Positions 54,037 to 62,684 of a stretch of DNA of 64,000 nucleotides are shown here, in pieces; positions within the stretch are counted from its first letter, which is position 1, and every line of letters starts with the position of its first letter. Origin of the DNA: Crenobacter oryzisoli (GTDB lineage Bacteria; Pseudomonadota; Gammaproteobacteria; Burkholderiales; Chromobacteriaceae); contig NZ_JAUEDK010000019.1 of NCBI RefSeq assembly GCF_030385785.1, positions 1 to 64,000 on the forward strand. Reading direction: 5' to 3'. A program made the position numbers and the translations under genes. A model generated the notes under the pieces. The model was not told the origin of the DNA. It was given only the letters and a program-made list of their open reading frames with translations, and searched no databases.

Positions 54037-54710
54037 TGGTCAGCCCTGCACGCGCCCACTTCCAGCGGGTCACCGCCGCCGAGGTCGCCGCCTCGGCGGC
54101 GCCCGGAAAGCCGATGGGCTGCTCCGAATACGACCTGATGCTGCTCAAGCTCGCCGAGGACAACCGCCGGCTCAAAGGGATCCAGTCCATGGAAACCCGC
54201 GCCGACATCAAGCGCAAACTGCTGCCGGACTACGTCCCTTGGGTCGACGGCGTGCTCGCCGCCGGCAATGGCGCCCAGGACGATGTGCTGATGGTCGTCA
54301 TGCTGTGGCGCATCGATGCCGGCGAGTATGCCGGCGCGCTCGACATCGCCGAGTACGCCATCCGCCACCAGCTCACCATGCCCGACCGCTTCGCGCGGAC
54401 AGCTCCGACCGTCATTGCCGAGGAACTGGCCGAAGCCGCCAAGCGCGCCCGCGATGGCAAGGCCGCCTTCGACCTGGAGCAGCTGCAGCGCGCGGTCGAC
54501 CTCACCGCCGACCAAGACATGCCGGATGAGGTCCGCGCCAAGCTCTACAAGGAACTTGGCCTCCTGCTCGAACCGGCCAACCCGCCGGCCGCCCTCGCCC
54601 AGCTCACACGCGCCAAACAACTGCACGACAAGGTAGGTGTGGTGAAGGACATCGAGCGGATCCAGAAGACCATCAAGAACGACAGCGCCGGCCAACCGGG
54701 CGGCAGCTGA
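54036..54710 (+). CDS. Terminase small subunit / endonuclease (P2 gpM type)
   Basis: It recognises cos and works with gpP in packaging. The 224-residue product has SEYDLMLLKLAEDNRRLKGI, KRKLLPDYVPWVDGVLAAGN and VVMLWRIDAGEYAGALDIAE, all conserved in gpM. The extended C-terminus (GKAAFDLEQLQRAVDLT onward) has an Ala/Leu-rich helical region that resembles a TPR-like hairpin. ATG 54036 overlaps the capsid stop. Confidence 0.92.
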   Translation: MVSPARAHFQRVTAAEVAASAAPGKPMGCSEYDLMLLKLAEDNRRLKGIQSMETRADIKRKLLPDYVPWVDGVLAAGNGAQDDVLMVVMLWRIDAGEYAGALDIAEYAIRHQLTMPDRFARTAPTVIAEELAEAAKRARDGKAAFDLEQLQRAVDLTADQDMPDEVRAKLYKELGLLLEPANPPAALAQLTRAKQLHDKVGVVKDIERIQKTIKNDSAGQPGGS

Positions 54711-54803
54711 CACCGAGCGTACCCCGCGCACCAGGGCGGCAGGGGGCGGCGACAGCCTGGCTGATCAAAGCCCCCTCCACCGCCCCCAACCGGAGCCGCA
54801 CCC

Positions 54804-55271
54804 ATGATCTATCCCAGCACCTCCAACGCGCAGACCGCGCCGGAACCAGTCGTCCGCAACAGCGGGTTTTTCCCCGACATCGACCCGGCCGCCGTGCGCG
54901 GCGCCATGCGGATCGACGACACCGTCACCGCCCCTCGCCTGCATCACGCCATCGTCGAGGCCGTGGCCACCATCAACGGCCAGCTGCGCGACTGGCGCCA
55001 GGCCCAGCTGGCCGCCGGCTTCGCCACGCTCGACGCGGTGCCGGCCGAACAGGTCGATGGCGACAGCGTCCAGGTCGCCCGCTACCTGCGCGCCGTCTAC
55101 AGCACGGCCAAGGCCAGCCTCGCCGAGCGCTATCGCGACATCGACGCCACCGCCGACGGTAACAAGCGTGCCGATCTGCTGGAAGCGCCCATTGACGATC
55201 TGCGCCGCGATGCAGCCTGGGCGGTGCGCGACATCCTCGGCGTCCGCCGTACCACCGTCGAGCTGATCTGA
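54804..55271 (+). CDS. Head completion/stabilisation protein (P2 gpL type)
   Basis: It closes the filled head and joins it to the tail. The 155-residue product includes FFPDIDPAAVRGAMRIDDTV and the C-terminal RRDAAWAVRDILGVRRTTVE, diagnostic of gpL. Its stop overlaps the next ATG (TGATG). A 93-bp gap separates it from M with no other feature. Confidence 0.92.
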   Translation: MIYPSTSNAQTAPEPVVRNSGFFPDIDPAAVRGAMRIDDTVTAPRLHHAIVEAVATINGQLRDWRQAQLAAGFATLDAVPAEQVDGDSVQVARYLRAVYSTAKASLAERYRDIDATADGNKRADLLEAPIDDLRRDAAWAVRDILGVRRTTVELI

Positions 55272-55477
55272 TGCGCGTCATTGCCCACCAGGGCGACACC
55301 GTCGACGCGCTGTGCTGGCGCCACTACGGCCGCACCGCCGGCGTCACCGAAGCGGTGCTCGCCGCCAACCCAGGGCTCGCCGACTTCGGCGCCATCCTGC
55401 CGCACGGCACCGCCGTCGAGCTGCCCAACCTAACCCCGACCCCGCAACCCGCGCGGATGGTCAAACTGTGGGACTGA
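55271..55477 (+). CDS. Tail protein X (P2 gpX type)
   Basis: A small LysM-like tail assembly protein of 68 residues. It reads MRVIAHQGDTVDALCWRHYG and ends GTAVELPNLTPTPQPARMVK-LWD, both typical of gpX. It overlaps L by one base and is three bases from the holin-type gene. Confidence 0.93.
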   Translation: MRVIAHQGDTVDALCWRHYGRTAGVTEAVLAANPGLADFGAILPHGTAVELPNLTPTPQPARMVKLWD

Positions 55478-55480
55478 ACC

Positions 55481-55858
55481 ATGGCTGAACCTGTAACCAG
55501 CAGCGCCGCCGCCACCGCCGTCGGCGCCGTGACGCTGCTATCCATCCTGTCCGGCCCGCAGGCCGGTGTTGTCGCCGCCGCCTTCGCCGGTGCCGTCGTG
55601 TTCGTGCTCGCCAGCAGCGAACTCAACCTCTGGAAAAAACTCGGCTACGGCTGCGCCTCGTTTATCGGTGGCCTGGTCGGCAAGCGCATGGCGGCCGACG
55701 GACTGACCATGCTGACCGGCGGACTGATCCGCGTCGAGGTCGAGGTCGGCGCCCTGGTCGCCGCCGCCGTCGTCGTCAACCTGCTGTTGCTGCTGATCGA
55801 GCGCGCCGGCCGCGACGGTGGTGGCTGGCTGGATCGGCTCAAGGGAGGTAGCAAATGA
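55481..55858 (+). CDS. Phage membrane protein, putative holin or holin partner
   Basis: The 125-residue product has two or three membrane segments: SSAAATAVGAVTLLSILSGP and VVAAAFAGAVVFVLASSELN at the start, and VGALVAAAVVVNLLLLLIER near the end. Its position after X and before the lysin is that of the P2 holin (gpY). The next gene also encodes a membrane protein, so one may be a holin and the other an antiholin; sequence alone does not settle which. It overlaps that gene by four bases (ATGA). Confidence 0.75.
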   Translation: MAEPVTSSAAATAVGAVTLLSILSGPQAGVVAAAFAGAVVFVLASSELNLWKKLGYGCASFIGGLVGKRMAADGLTMLTGGLIRVEVEVGALVAAAVVVNLLLLLIERAGRDGGGWLDRLKGGSK

Positions 55859-56175
55859 CGCTGCCGACCCTGTTCGAGCTGTCGCTCCTGGGCGTCATCG
55901 TCGGCCGCGTCGTGCTGTTCGAGCGGCACGGCGCCGATCACCGCCCCTATGCCGCCCTGCTCGCCTACCTGATCGCCGCCGCCGCCGGCATCGCCGCCAT
56001 CCTGCTGCTGTTCGGCCAGCTGACGCCGACCGATCCGTTCCGCCTGGTGCTGCTCGCCGTGCTGTGCGCCGCCCTGCTCGCGGTGCGAGGCAACGTCGTC
56101 GAGCTGTTCCGTGGCCGCGAGCAGGAGCCAGACCACCCGTTCATCCACCTGTTGAGGAAAACCCGATGGTTCTGA
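55855..56175 (+). CDS. Phage holin family membrane protein
   Basis: The 106-residue product has three predicted helices (LFELSLLGVIVGRVVLFE, ALLAYLIAAAAGIAAILLLF, RLVLLAVLCAALLAVRGNVV) and a charged C-terminus, the layout of class I holins seen beside endolysins in P2-like betaproteobacterial phages. It would time lysis by opening the inner membrane. The endolysin ATG lies inside its last codons. Confidence 0.8.
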   Translation: MTLPTLFELSLLGVIVGRVVLFERHGADHRPYAALLAYLIAAAAGIAAILLLFGQLTPTDPFRLVLLAVLCAALLAVRGNVVELFRGREQEPDHPFIHLLRKTRWF

Positions 56176-56972
56176 CAATCGGCAGCAAGGGACAGGACGT
56201 CTCCGAGTTGCAGCGGCTGCTGGTCACGGCCGGCGCCAAGCTGGTCGTCGACGGCGACTATGGCCAAGCCACCGCCAAGGCCGTCGCCGCTTACCAGAAA
56301 AAATCCGGCCTGTTGGTCGACGGCAAGGCCGGCCCGCACACCCTCGACGCCCTGCGCGCCGGCACGCGGAATGCCAGGTCGCTGACTGATGCGGACATCC
56401 GCCGGGCCGCCAAGCGCCTTGATCTGCCCGCCTCGCGCGTCCGCGCTGTCTGTGAGGTGGAAAGTGCGGGGATGGGTTTCACCGCGCTCGGCAACCCGGT
56501 CGTGCTGTTCGAGCGCCATGTGTTCTATCAGCGCCTCGCTGCAGCAGGCCGCGACGTCGAGGCGCTGGCCGAGCGTTACCCCGCCCTGGTCAATAAACAG
56601 CGAGGCGGCTACACCGGCGGCCCGGCGGAATGGGCACGCCTCAACACCGCCTGCACCATCGACCGCCTCGCCGCGTTGGAGTCGGCCAGCTGGGGACGCT
56701 TCCAGATCATGGGCTATCACTGGGACGCCCTCGGCTACGCCAGCGCCGACGAGTTCGCCACGCTTATGAAACAGGACGAGGGCCAGCACCTCGACGCCTT
56801 CGTGCGCTTCCTGCTGATCAACCCACTGATGCTGCGCGCGCTGCGCGAGGGGCGCTGGGCTGCGTTCGCCCGCCTCTACAACGGGCCGCGCTACAGCGAA
56901 AACCTCTACGACGTGAAGCTCGAACGCGCCGACCAGCGCTTCGCTAGGGCAATCGAAAGGGCCGTCAAATGA
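56166..56972 (+). CDS. Endolysin: peptidoglycan-binding plus N-acetylmuramidase domain
   Basis: It degrades murein at lysis. Residues 1-65 form a PG_binding_1 domain (LTIGSKGQDVSELQRLLVTA, DGDYGQATAKAVAAYQKKSG). The rest is the DUF3380-type N-acetylmuramidase with VRAVCEVESAGMGFTALGNP, holding the catalytic Glu, and LESASWGRFQIMGYHWDALG and PRYSENLYDVKL. Length is 268 residues. There is no signal peptide, so it depends on the holin. It starts within the previous gene and overlaps the next by four bases. Confidence 0.93.
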   Translation: MVLTIGSKGQDVSELQRLLVTAGAKLVVDGDYGQATAKAVAAYQKKSGLLVDGKAGPHTLDALRAGTRNARSLTDADIRRAAKRLDLPASRVRAVCEVESAGMGFTALGNPVVLFERHVFYQRLAAAGRDVEALAERYPALVNKQRGGYTGGPAEWARLNTACTIDRLAALESASWGRFQIMGYHWDALGYASADEFATLMKQDEGQHLDAFVRFLLINPLMLRALREGRWAAFARLYNGPRYSENLYDVKLERADQRFARAIERAVK

Positions 56973-57169
56973 CCGACCTCTACGACCGCGCCCAAGCGCT
57001 GGAGCAGCGCCAGCGCGACGAAGCGCTCGCCCGCCACGCTGCCGGCCGCAGCGTCGGCACCAGCCTGCACCACTGCGAGGACTGCGGCGACGACATCCCC
57101 GAGGCCCGCCGTCGTGCCGCGCCCGGCTGCACCCGCTGCATCGCCTGCCAGGCGTTGGCCGAGCGATGA
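56969..57169 (+). CDS. TraR/DksA-type zinc-finger protein
   Basis: A 66-residue protein with CEDCGDDIPEARRRAAPGCT followed by RCIACQ, a C4 zinc finger of the TraR/DksA class. Such proteins can bind RNA polymerase through its secondary channel and alter promoter choice. The coiled-coil part is short, as in phage TraR proteins. It stands in the place of the P2 spanin genes lysB/lysC and overlaps both neighbours by four bases. Confidence 0.88.
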   Translation: MTDLYDRAQALEQRQRDEALARHAAGRSVGTSLHHCEDCGDDIPEARRRAAPGCTRCIACQALAER

Positions 57170-57645
57170 ACAAGCCCGCCCACCTGCGCGCCGCCATCGA
57201 GGCGGCGTTGCCCGATCTGCGCGCCAACCCCGACAAGCTCAAGCTGTACGTCGACCGGGGCGGCATCGCGAACACCGGCACCGCCTCACGCTCGTTCGAG
57301 TACCGCTACCAGCTCAAGGTGCTGGTCATCGGGTTCGGCGATCACCCGGACGTGCTGTTCATCACCCTGCAGGAGTGGCTGCGCGAGCATCAGCCCGAGC
57401 TGCTGCTCAATCCCGAGCGTCAGCGCGATGGCCTGCATTTTCAGGTCGACATCATCGACCACACTGAAGTCGACATCGAAATCACCCTGCAGCTCACCGA
57501 GCGCGTCGGCGTCAAATCAGACCCGGCCAACGCCGGCCGCTGGATCGCAACGCACTTTGGCGAGCCACCGCTCGACCCCTATGCAGGCCAGGACTGGGAA
57601 CTCGTCGTCATGGAGGATGGTGAACAGGTATGGCCGACGACCTGA
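57166..57645 (+). CDS. Tail completion protein R (P2 gpR type)
   Basis: It finishes the tail tube end before head joining. The 159-residue product has LRAAIEAALPDLRANPDKLK and a central FEYRYQLKVLVIGFGDHPD with LQEWLREHQPELLLNP, typical of gpR. It overlaps gene S by 16 bases. Confidence 0.9.
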   Translation: MNKPAHLRAAIEAALPDLRANPDKLKLYVDRGGIANTGTASRSFEYRYQLKVLVIGFGDHPDVLFITLQEWLREHQPELLLNPERQRDGLHFQVDIIDHTEVDIEITLQLTERVGVKSDPANAGRWIATHFGEPPLDPYAGQDWELVVMEDGEQVWPTT

Positions 57646-58073
57646 GTCGCTTGCACCAGTGGGCCGACGGCCTGCTGCAAAACCTCACCCCAGCCGCACG
57701 CCGCCAGCTCGCCCGCGAGATTGCCCAGCGCTTGCGTGCCAGCCAGCAACAGCGCATCGCCGCCCAGCAGAACCCGGACGGCAGCGCCTACGCGCCACGC
57801 CTGCGCCAAAAGGTCGGCAAACTGCGCCAGGGCAAGATGTTCACCAAGCTGCGCACGGCGCGCTTCCTGCGTAACACCGTCAACGACAGCGCCGCCGTGG
57901 TCGGCTTCGCCGGCCGCGTCGAGCGCATCGCCAGGGTGCACCAGTACGGCCTGCGCGACCGGGTCCGCCCCGGTGGCCCCGAGGTGGACTATGCCCGCCG
58001 CGAGCTGCTGGGCTACACCGAGCAAGACGTCCAGATGGTCGAGGACGTGGTACTCGCGCACCTCGCACGCTGA
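57630..58073 (+). CDS. Tail completion protein S (P2 gpS type)
   Basis: The virion morphogenesis protein working with R. The 147-residue product has LARRQLAREIAQRLRASQQQ-like sequence (ARRQLAREIAQRLRASQQQR), QNPDGSAYAPRLRQK and RVHQYGLRDRVRPGG, all conserved in gpS. It ends six bases before the gene V operator. Confidence 0.9.
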   Translation: MADDLSRLHQWADGLLQNLTPAARRQLAREIAQRLRASQQQRIAAQQNPDGSAYAPRLRQKVGKLRQGKMFTKLRTARFLRNTVNDSAAVVGFAGRVERIARVHQYGLRDRVRPGGPEVDYARRELLGYTEQDVQMVEDVVLAHLAR

Positions 58074-58078
58074 CCGGG

Positions 58079-58099
58079 TTGTGCCGCCGGCCGGCACAA
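58079..58099 (+). promoter_or_regulatory. Candidate Ogr-type late operator (V)
   Basis: Half sites TTGTGCCG and CGGCACAA are perfect complements around five bases, centred at 58089. It matches the dyad at 52032 and lies between S and V, where P2 has its PV late promoter. The centre is 56 bases before the V start codon. Confidence 0.7.
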
Positions 58100-58144
58100 C
58101 AGCCAACGCATGACCACCTCGCCATGGCGCGGCACGCTGTCGCC

Positions 58145-58795
58145 ATGGATCAACCCGCCGACCTCTCCCGCCGCCTCGAATCGCTCATCCGCCTCGGCAC
58201 CATCGCCGACGTGCAGATGAAGCCGCTGCGCGTGCGCGTTAAATCCGGCCAGCTCACCACCGACTGGCTGACATGCTTCTGCCTGCGCGCCGGCCGCGTC
58301 CGTCGCTGGAGTCCGCCGACCAAGGACGAACAGTGCATCGTGTTCAGCCCCAGCGGTGAAACCGGCGCCGGCATCGTGCTGGTCGGCCTGCCCTCCGACC
58401 TCATTCCACCGCCAAGCGACAGCCCGGACGAAGACATCATCGACTACCCGGACGGTGCCCGCATCACCTACAACCACGCCACCAGCGCGCTGTCGGTGAC
58501 TGGCATCAAGACCGCCAACGTGCAGGCCGACGTCAAGGTGACGGTCGATTGCCCTAAAACCGAGTTCACCGGCGACGTCGACATCCTCGGCAAGCTGACG
58601 GTCAACGGCGAAACGCTGCTCAAGGCGCTGCTCAGCTACATGGCCGGCATGAGCGGCAAGGGTGGCAGTGGGAAAACTGTCATCGAGGGCAACATCGAAC
58701 ACCGCAACGGCAAACTGTCCTCGAATGGCGTCGTCATCGACGAGCACACCCACCCGGAGCACGACGGCCCCAACACCGAGAAACCAAACAAATGA
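58145..58795 (+). CDS. Baseplate spike protein V (P2 gpV type)
   Basis: The membrane-piercing spike. It begins MDQPADLSRRLESLIRLGTI and contains an OB fold (ADVQMKPLRVRVKSGQLTTD, WLTCFCLRAGRVRRWSPPTK) and a beta-helix. The C-terminus VIDEHTHPEHDGPN has the H-x-H iron site of P2-type spikes. Length of 216 residues is normal. ATG 58145 gives the standard N-terminus although no ribosome site precedes it; ATG 58124 is an alternative. Confidence 0.93.
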   Translation: MDQPADLSRRLESLIRLGTIADVQMKPLRVRVKSGQLTTDWLTCFCLRAGRVRRWSPPTKDEQCIVFSPSGETGAGIVLVGLPSDLIPPPSDSPDEDIIDYPDGARITYNHATSALSVTGIKTANVQADVKVTVDCPKTEFTGDVDILGKLTVNGETLLKALLSYMAGMSGKGGSGKTVIEGNIEHRNGKLSSNGVVIDEHTHPEHDGPNTEKPNK

Positions 58796-59175
58796 CCAGC
58801 TACCTCGGCATGAACGCCACCACCGGCCGCGCCATCACCGACCAGGAGCACGAGCGCCAATCGGTTGCCGACATCCTGGGCACTCCCATCGGCAGCATGG
58901 TCACTTTGCGCGAGTACGGCTCGTACAACCGCGAGCTGATCGACCAGCCCATGACGCCGGCCCTGCGCCTGCAAATCATGGCGTCCAGCGTGATGGCGCT
59001 GATGCGCTGGGAGCCGCGGCTAACCCCGGTCAGCGTCGATCTCACCGCCAACGAACAAGCCGAGCAGCCGGGCACCTCTTGGCAGCTCGGCGTCGTGCTC
59101 GCCCGTAAGGAAGGCCCGCAGTCCGGCCAACAGCTCACCGTCGACGTGCCACTGACCCGGAGGGCCGCCGCATGA
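58792..59175 (+). CDS. Baseplate protein W (P2 gpW type, gp25-like)
   Basis: A T4 gp25-like wedge protein. The 127-residue product has YLGMNATTGRAITDQEHERQ and SVADILGTPIGSMVTLREYG, SYNRELIDQPMTPALRLQIM, the gp25 signature with the EPR-like MRWEPRLT core. It overlaps V and J by four bases each. Confidence 0.94.
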   Translation: MTSYLGMNATTGRAITDQEHERQSVADILGTPIGSMVTLREYGSYNRELIDQPMTPALRLQIMASSVMALMRWEPRLTPVSVDLTANEQAEQPGTSWQLGVVLARKEGPQSGQQLTVDVPLTRRAAA

Positions 59176-60083
59176 GCCAACTGGTCGACCTCTCGCGCCT
59201 GCCGCCGCCCGATGTTCTGGAGCCGGTCGATTTCGACACCCTCCTCGCCGAGCGCAAGGCCGCCATCGTCGCGCAGTTTCCCGAGGATCAGCGCGACGCC
59301 GTGCGCCGCACGCTGGAGCTGGAGTCCGAACCGCTCACCAAGATCGCCCGCGAAAACGCCTACCGCGAAATGCTGCTGCGCCAGCGCATCAACGAGGCGG
59401 CGCTCGCCACCATGCTGGCCTACGCCGAGGGGCCGGACCTCGACCAGATCGGCGCGCGCTACAAGGTCGCTCGGCTGGAGTTGGTGCCGGCCGACCTCGA
59501 CGCCGTGCCGCCGGTGTCGGCCGTCATGGAGGGCGACCCGGATTTCCGTGAGCGGATTCAGGAGGCGTTCGACGGGCTGTCGGTGGCCGGGCCGAAAGCG
59601 GCCTATCGCAAGTTCGCCCGCGAGGCCGACCCGCGTGTCGCCGACGTTGCCGTCACCAGCCCGGCGCCGGCCGAAGTCGTCGTCACCGTCCTGTCGCGCG
59701 AGGGCGACGGCACCGCCTCGCCGGACCTGCTCGACAAGGTGCGCGCCTACCTGAGCGACGAGGACCGCCGCCCGGTCGCCGACCGCCTCACCGTGCAGAG
59801 CGCCAGCATCGTCAACTACCGCGCCGACGCCGTGCTCTACCTCTATCCCGGCCCGGAAGCCGAACCGATCAAGCGCGCGGCCGAGAAAGCGCTCGCCGCC
59901 CAGGTCAACCAGCGCCGCCGGCTAGGCCAGGACATTCGCCGCACCAAGCAGACCGCCGTCATGCACGTCGAGGGGGTTCAGCGCATCGAGTTGCTGGCAC
60001 CGGCCGTCGACCTTGTGCTCGACGACCACCAGGCCGGCTACTGCACCGGCTACAGCGTCACCATCGGGGGCACGGATGAGTAG
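59172..60083 (+). CDS. Baseplate protein J (P2 gpJ type)
   Basis: A wedge component. The 303-residue product has LSRLPPPDVLEPVDFDTLLA, LTKIARENAYREMLLRQRIN and SVAGPKAAYRKFAREADPRV, all gpJ hallmarks. It overlaps gene I by eight bases. Confidence 0.94.
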   Translation: MSQLVDLSRLPPPDVLEPVDFDTLLAERKAAIVAQFPEDQRDAVRRTLELESEPLTKIARENAYREMLLRQRINEAALATMLAYAEGPDLDQIGARYKVARLELVPADLDAVPPVSAVMEGDPDFRERIQEAFDGLSVAGPKAAYRKFAREADPRVADVAVTSPAPAEVVVTVLSREGDGTASPDLLDKVRAYLSDEDRRPVADRLTVQSASIVNYRADAVLYLYPGPEAEPIKRAAEKALAAQVNQRRRLGQDIRRTKQTAVMHVEGVQRIELLAPAVDLVLDDHQAGYCTGYSVTIGGTDE

Positions 60084-60693
60084 ATCGCTGCTGCCGACCA
60101 GCGCCTCGCCGTTGCTGCGCGCGGCCACCGCCGCACTAGCCGCCGCCACCGAGCTGCCCGTCCCACTGCGCGACCTGTGGAACCCCGACGCCTGCCCGGT
60201 GCCGCTACTGCCCTATCTCGCCTGGGCGTTTTCAGTCGACCGCTGGGACGAGAACTGGAGCGAGGCGACCAAGCGCGCGGTCATCCGCGCATCGTTCTAC
60301 GTGCATCAGCACAAAGGCACCATCGGCGCGCTGCGACGCGTCGTCGAACCGCTGGGCTATCTGATCGAGGTCATCGAGTGGTGGCAGACCGACCCGCCAG
60401 GCCCGCGCGGCACCTTCCGCCTCAAGGTCGGCGTGCTCGATAACGGCATCACCGACGAGATGTATCGCGAGCTGGAGCGGCTGATTGACGACGCCAGGCC
60501 AGTATCGCGCCACCTGCTCGGCCTGGCCATTAGCGCCGAGTCGCGCGGCCGCGTCTATGTCGGCGCCGCCGCCTACCTGGGCGATGTGCTCACCGTTTAC
60601 CCCTATACCTCATCCACCATCGAGGCGAGAGGCGTCGTCAGCGTGCGCGGCGCCACCCACCTCGTCGACACCCTGAGCGTCTACCCATCATGA
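60076..60693 (+). CDS. Tail protein I (P2 gpI type)
   Basis: A baseplate outer wedge protein. Conserved parts are LPVPLRDLWNPDACPVPLLP, LAWAFSVDRWDENWSEATKR and HKGTIGALRRVVEPLGYLIE. Length of 205 residues is usual. The last 45 residues (TVYPYTSSTIEARGVVSVRG) are variable in the family. It overlaps the fibre gene by four bases. Confidence 0.94.
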   Translation: MSRSLLPTSASPLLRAATAALAAATELPVPLRDLWNPDACPVPLLPYLAWAFSVDRWDENWSEATKRAVIRASFYVHQHKGTIGALRRVVEPLGYLIEVIEWWQTDPPGPRGTFRLKVGVLDNGITDEMYRELERLIDDARPVSRHLLGLAISAESRGRVYVGAAAYLGDVLTVYPYTSSTIEARGVVSVRGATHLVDTLSVYPS

Positions 60694-62672
60694 GCCAAAC
60701 CTACTACGCCATCCTAACCGCCATCGGCGAGGCTAAGCTCGCCAACGCCACCGCGCTCGGCACCACTCTCAAGCTCACCGCGATGGCGGTCGGCGACGGG
60801 GGCGGCAGCACGCCGCAGCCGGACCGCGACCAGAAAAAGCTGGTCAACGAGAAGCGCCGCGCGCCGCTCAACAGCCTGTACGTCGACCCGCTCAACCCGT
60901 CGCAAATCGTCGCCGAACAAATCATCCCCGAGGACGTTGGCGGTTGGTGGATACGCGAGGGCGGCCTCTACGACCAAGACGGCAACCTCTGCGCCGTGGC
61001 CAACTTCCCCGACACCTACAAGCCGCTGCTCGCCAGCGGCAGCGGCCGCGTCCAGACCATCCGTATTGTGCTGGTCGTCTCGAACACGGCGGCCGTCGAG
61101 CTGAAAATCGACCCGTCCGTGGTTCTCGCCACTCGCGACGAACTCAAACGGGTCATTAGTGCCCACCTGGAAGCGACCGACCCACACCCCCAATACACCA
61201 CCGAGCAAGAGTCTCATACGATCGCGGTCGAGGAACTCGGCAAGCTGGGCATCGGTGGCGTGCTCGACCTGCGCGGTAACGCTCTCCCCAAAAAGCCGCG
61301 TGACATGCCAATGGGCGTGCGCGTCGGGCTGGTCGATTGCGGCGAACTCGGGGTCGGCGGTGGGAAGGGTACGTATGGCGTGATGTACATCACACGCGAA
61401 TGGGTGGACGTCTCTGGCGTCTCCACTTTTCAGCGGCAGCTCTGGGTGAATGGCAAGCTGTACGTACAAATCGGCCTGGATTTCGATACGTGGGGAGAAT
61501 GGCGCCGTGTGGACGGAGCAGATTGGAGTGATGTTCGGGACAAACCGACCACCCTAGACGGCTATGGCATAACCGACGCCGCAACACTCAAAAGCCCAAC
61601 CTTCACCGACAAGCCGACTGCCCCCACACCCGATGTTGGTGACAACTCTAAAAGACTAGTCAACACCGAGTATGTAGCTCGGGAAACAGTCCGAAATTTC
61701 GCACTGGGCGAAACTGGAGGTGCTCCGACATGGGTGCGCCTCGGCCGGTGGTCAGGCACATCGCAAGTGGGGAGGAAACTGTATCTAAAACTCATCACCG
61801 GAGCTGGGTACAACGCTTTAAACGATCAAAGCGCCATATGCGAGGTTCATTTCCAGACGGCGAACGGGATTAACGGCCAGACAGGTAGCTCTGGTGACTT
61901 CTACGGAAGTGGGTGGGGATGGGTCAAAGGCGCCAGTGCATTGGGCCATATTTTTGTAGTGCAGATTGACCGCGACACCTTCGATTTTTATGTGCAATTC
62001 CTGGTCGTCCCAGGACCTTCCACGTATCAAATCAGCATTGCTGGGGGTAAGTGGGGTCACGATGGTGCTGCTGACTCTCCCTCCGGAAATTACATCGACT
62101 TGCCAGTCAGTAGAATTGCCACAGTGGAGGCCGTCGGCGCCAAGCCGGGCACATTGACGGTCACCTTCGCCGACACGCCTCCGGCCGGTACGCTCGTCTG
62201 CAATGGTGCAGCCGTGTCCCGCGCCACTTACGCCAATCTATTTGCCGCCATCGGCACCAAGTATGGCGCCGGAAATGGTTTGACGACGTTCAACCTGCCC
62301 AACATCCCGGACGGCTACGCCCTGCTGGCCGGTGCAGCCAGCAACGTCGGGAAGGTCGTGACAGGTGACGTGATCAGCCACAGCCATACGGCCTCATCCG
62401 GTGCCGGCGGTAGTCATACCCACTCGGCATGGACGGGCACAGATGGCGCCCACCAGCACTACAGCGGCGCAGCGACCTGGGTCGGCAATGGCGGTAACGC
62501 GTCAGGCGGTGCCGGTGTCGCCACAGGTGGCGGAACTTGGGATGGCGCCCACGCCCACGGCGTCGGTGTCGGCGCCGTCGGCGACCACTCTCACACGGTC
62601 ACCGTCAACGCGGCCGGCGGCTCGGCCAACCTGGCCGCCGGTATCAAACTGCTCCCCTGCATCGTGTTTTAA
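60690..62672 (+). CDS. Tail fibre protein (P2 gpH type) with collar and H-x-H needle domains
   Basis: The host-recognition fibre, 660 residues. The N-terminal 150 residues (YYAILTAIGEAKLANATALG, VGDGGGSTPQPDRDQKKLVN, GGWWIREGGLYDQDGNLCAV) are the conserved baseplate attachment part. The middle (about 61340-62110) is AT-richer and unlike the rest. Near the C-terminus a tail collar domain (FADTPPAGTLVCNGAAVSRA, TTFNLPNIPDGYALL) is followed by five H-x-H motifs (HSH, HTH, HQH, HAH, HSH), the iron-binding pattern of T4 gp12-like needles. It ends KLLPCIVF. Confidence 0.92.
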   Translation: MSQTYYAILTAIGEAKLANATALGTTLKLTAMAVGDGGGSTPQPDRDQKKLVNEKRRAPLNSLYVDPLNPSQIVAEQIIPEDVGGWWIREGGLYDQDGNLCAVANFPDTYKPLLASGSGRVQTIRIVLVVSNTAAVELKIDPSVVLATRDELKRVISAHLEATDPHPQYTTEQESHTIAVEELGKLGIGGVLDLRGNALPKKPRDMPMGVRVGLVDCGELGVGGGKGTYGVMYITREWVDVSGVSTFQRQLWVNGKLYVQIGLDFDTWGEWRRVDGADWSDVRDKPTTLDGYGITDAATLKSPTFTDKPTAPTPDVGDNSKRLVNTEYVARETVRNFALGETGGAPTWVRLGRWSGTSQVGRKLYLKLITGAGYNALNDQSAICEVHFQTANGINGQTGSSGDFYGSGWGWVKGASALGHIFVVQIDRDTFDFYVQFLVVPGPSTYQISIAGGKWGHDGAADSPSGNYIDLPVSRIATVEAVGAKPGTLTVTFADTPPAGTLVCNGAAVSRATYANLFAAIGTKYGAGNGLTTFNLPNIPDGYALLAGAASNVGKVVTGDVISHSHTASSGAGGSHTHSAWTGTDGAHQHYSGAATWVGNGGNASGGAGVATGGGTWDGAHAHGVGVGAVGDHSHTVTVNAAGGSANLAAGIKLLPCIVF

Positions 62673-62684
62673 CCGAGGTAACCC

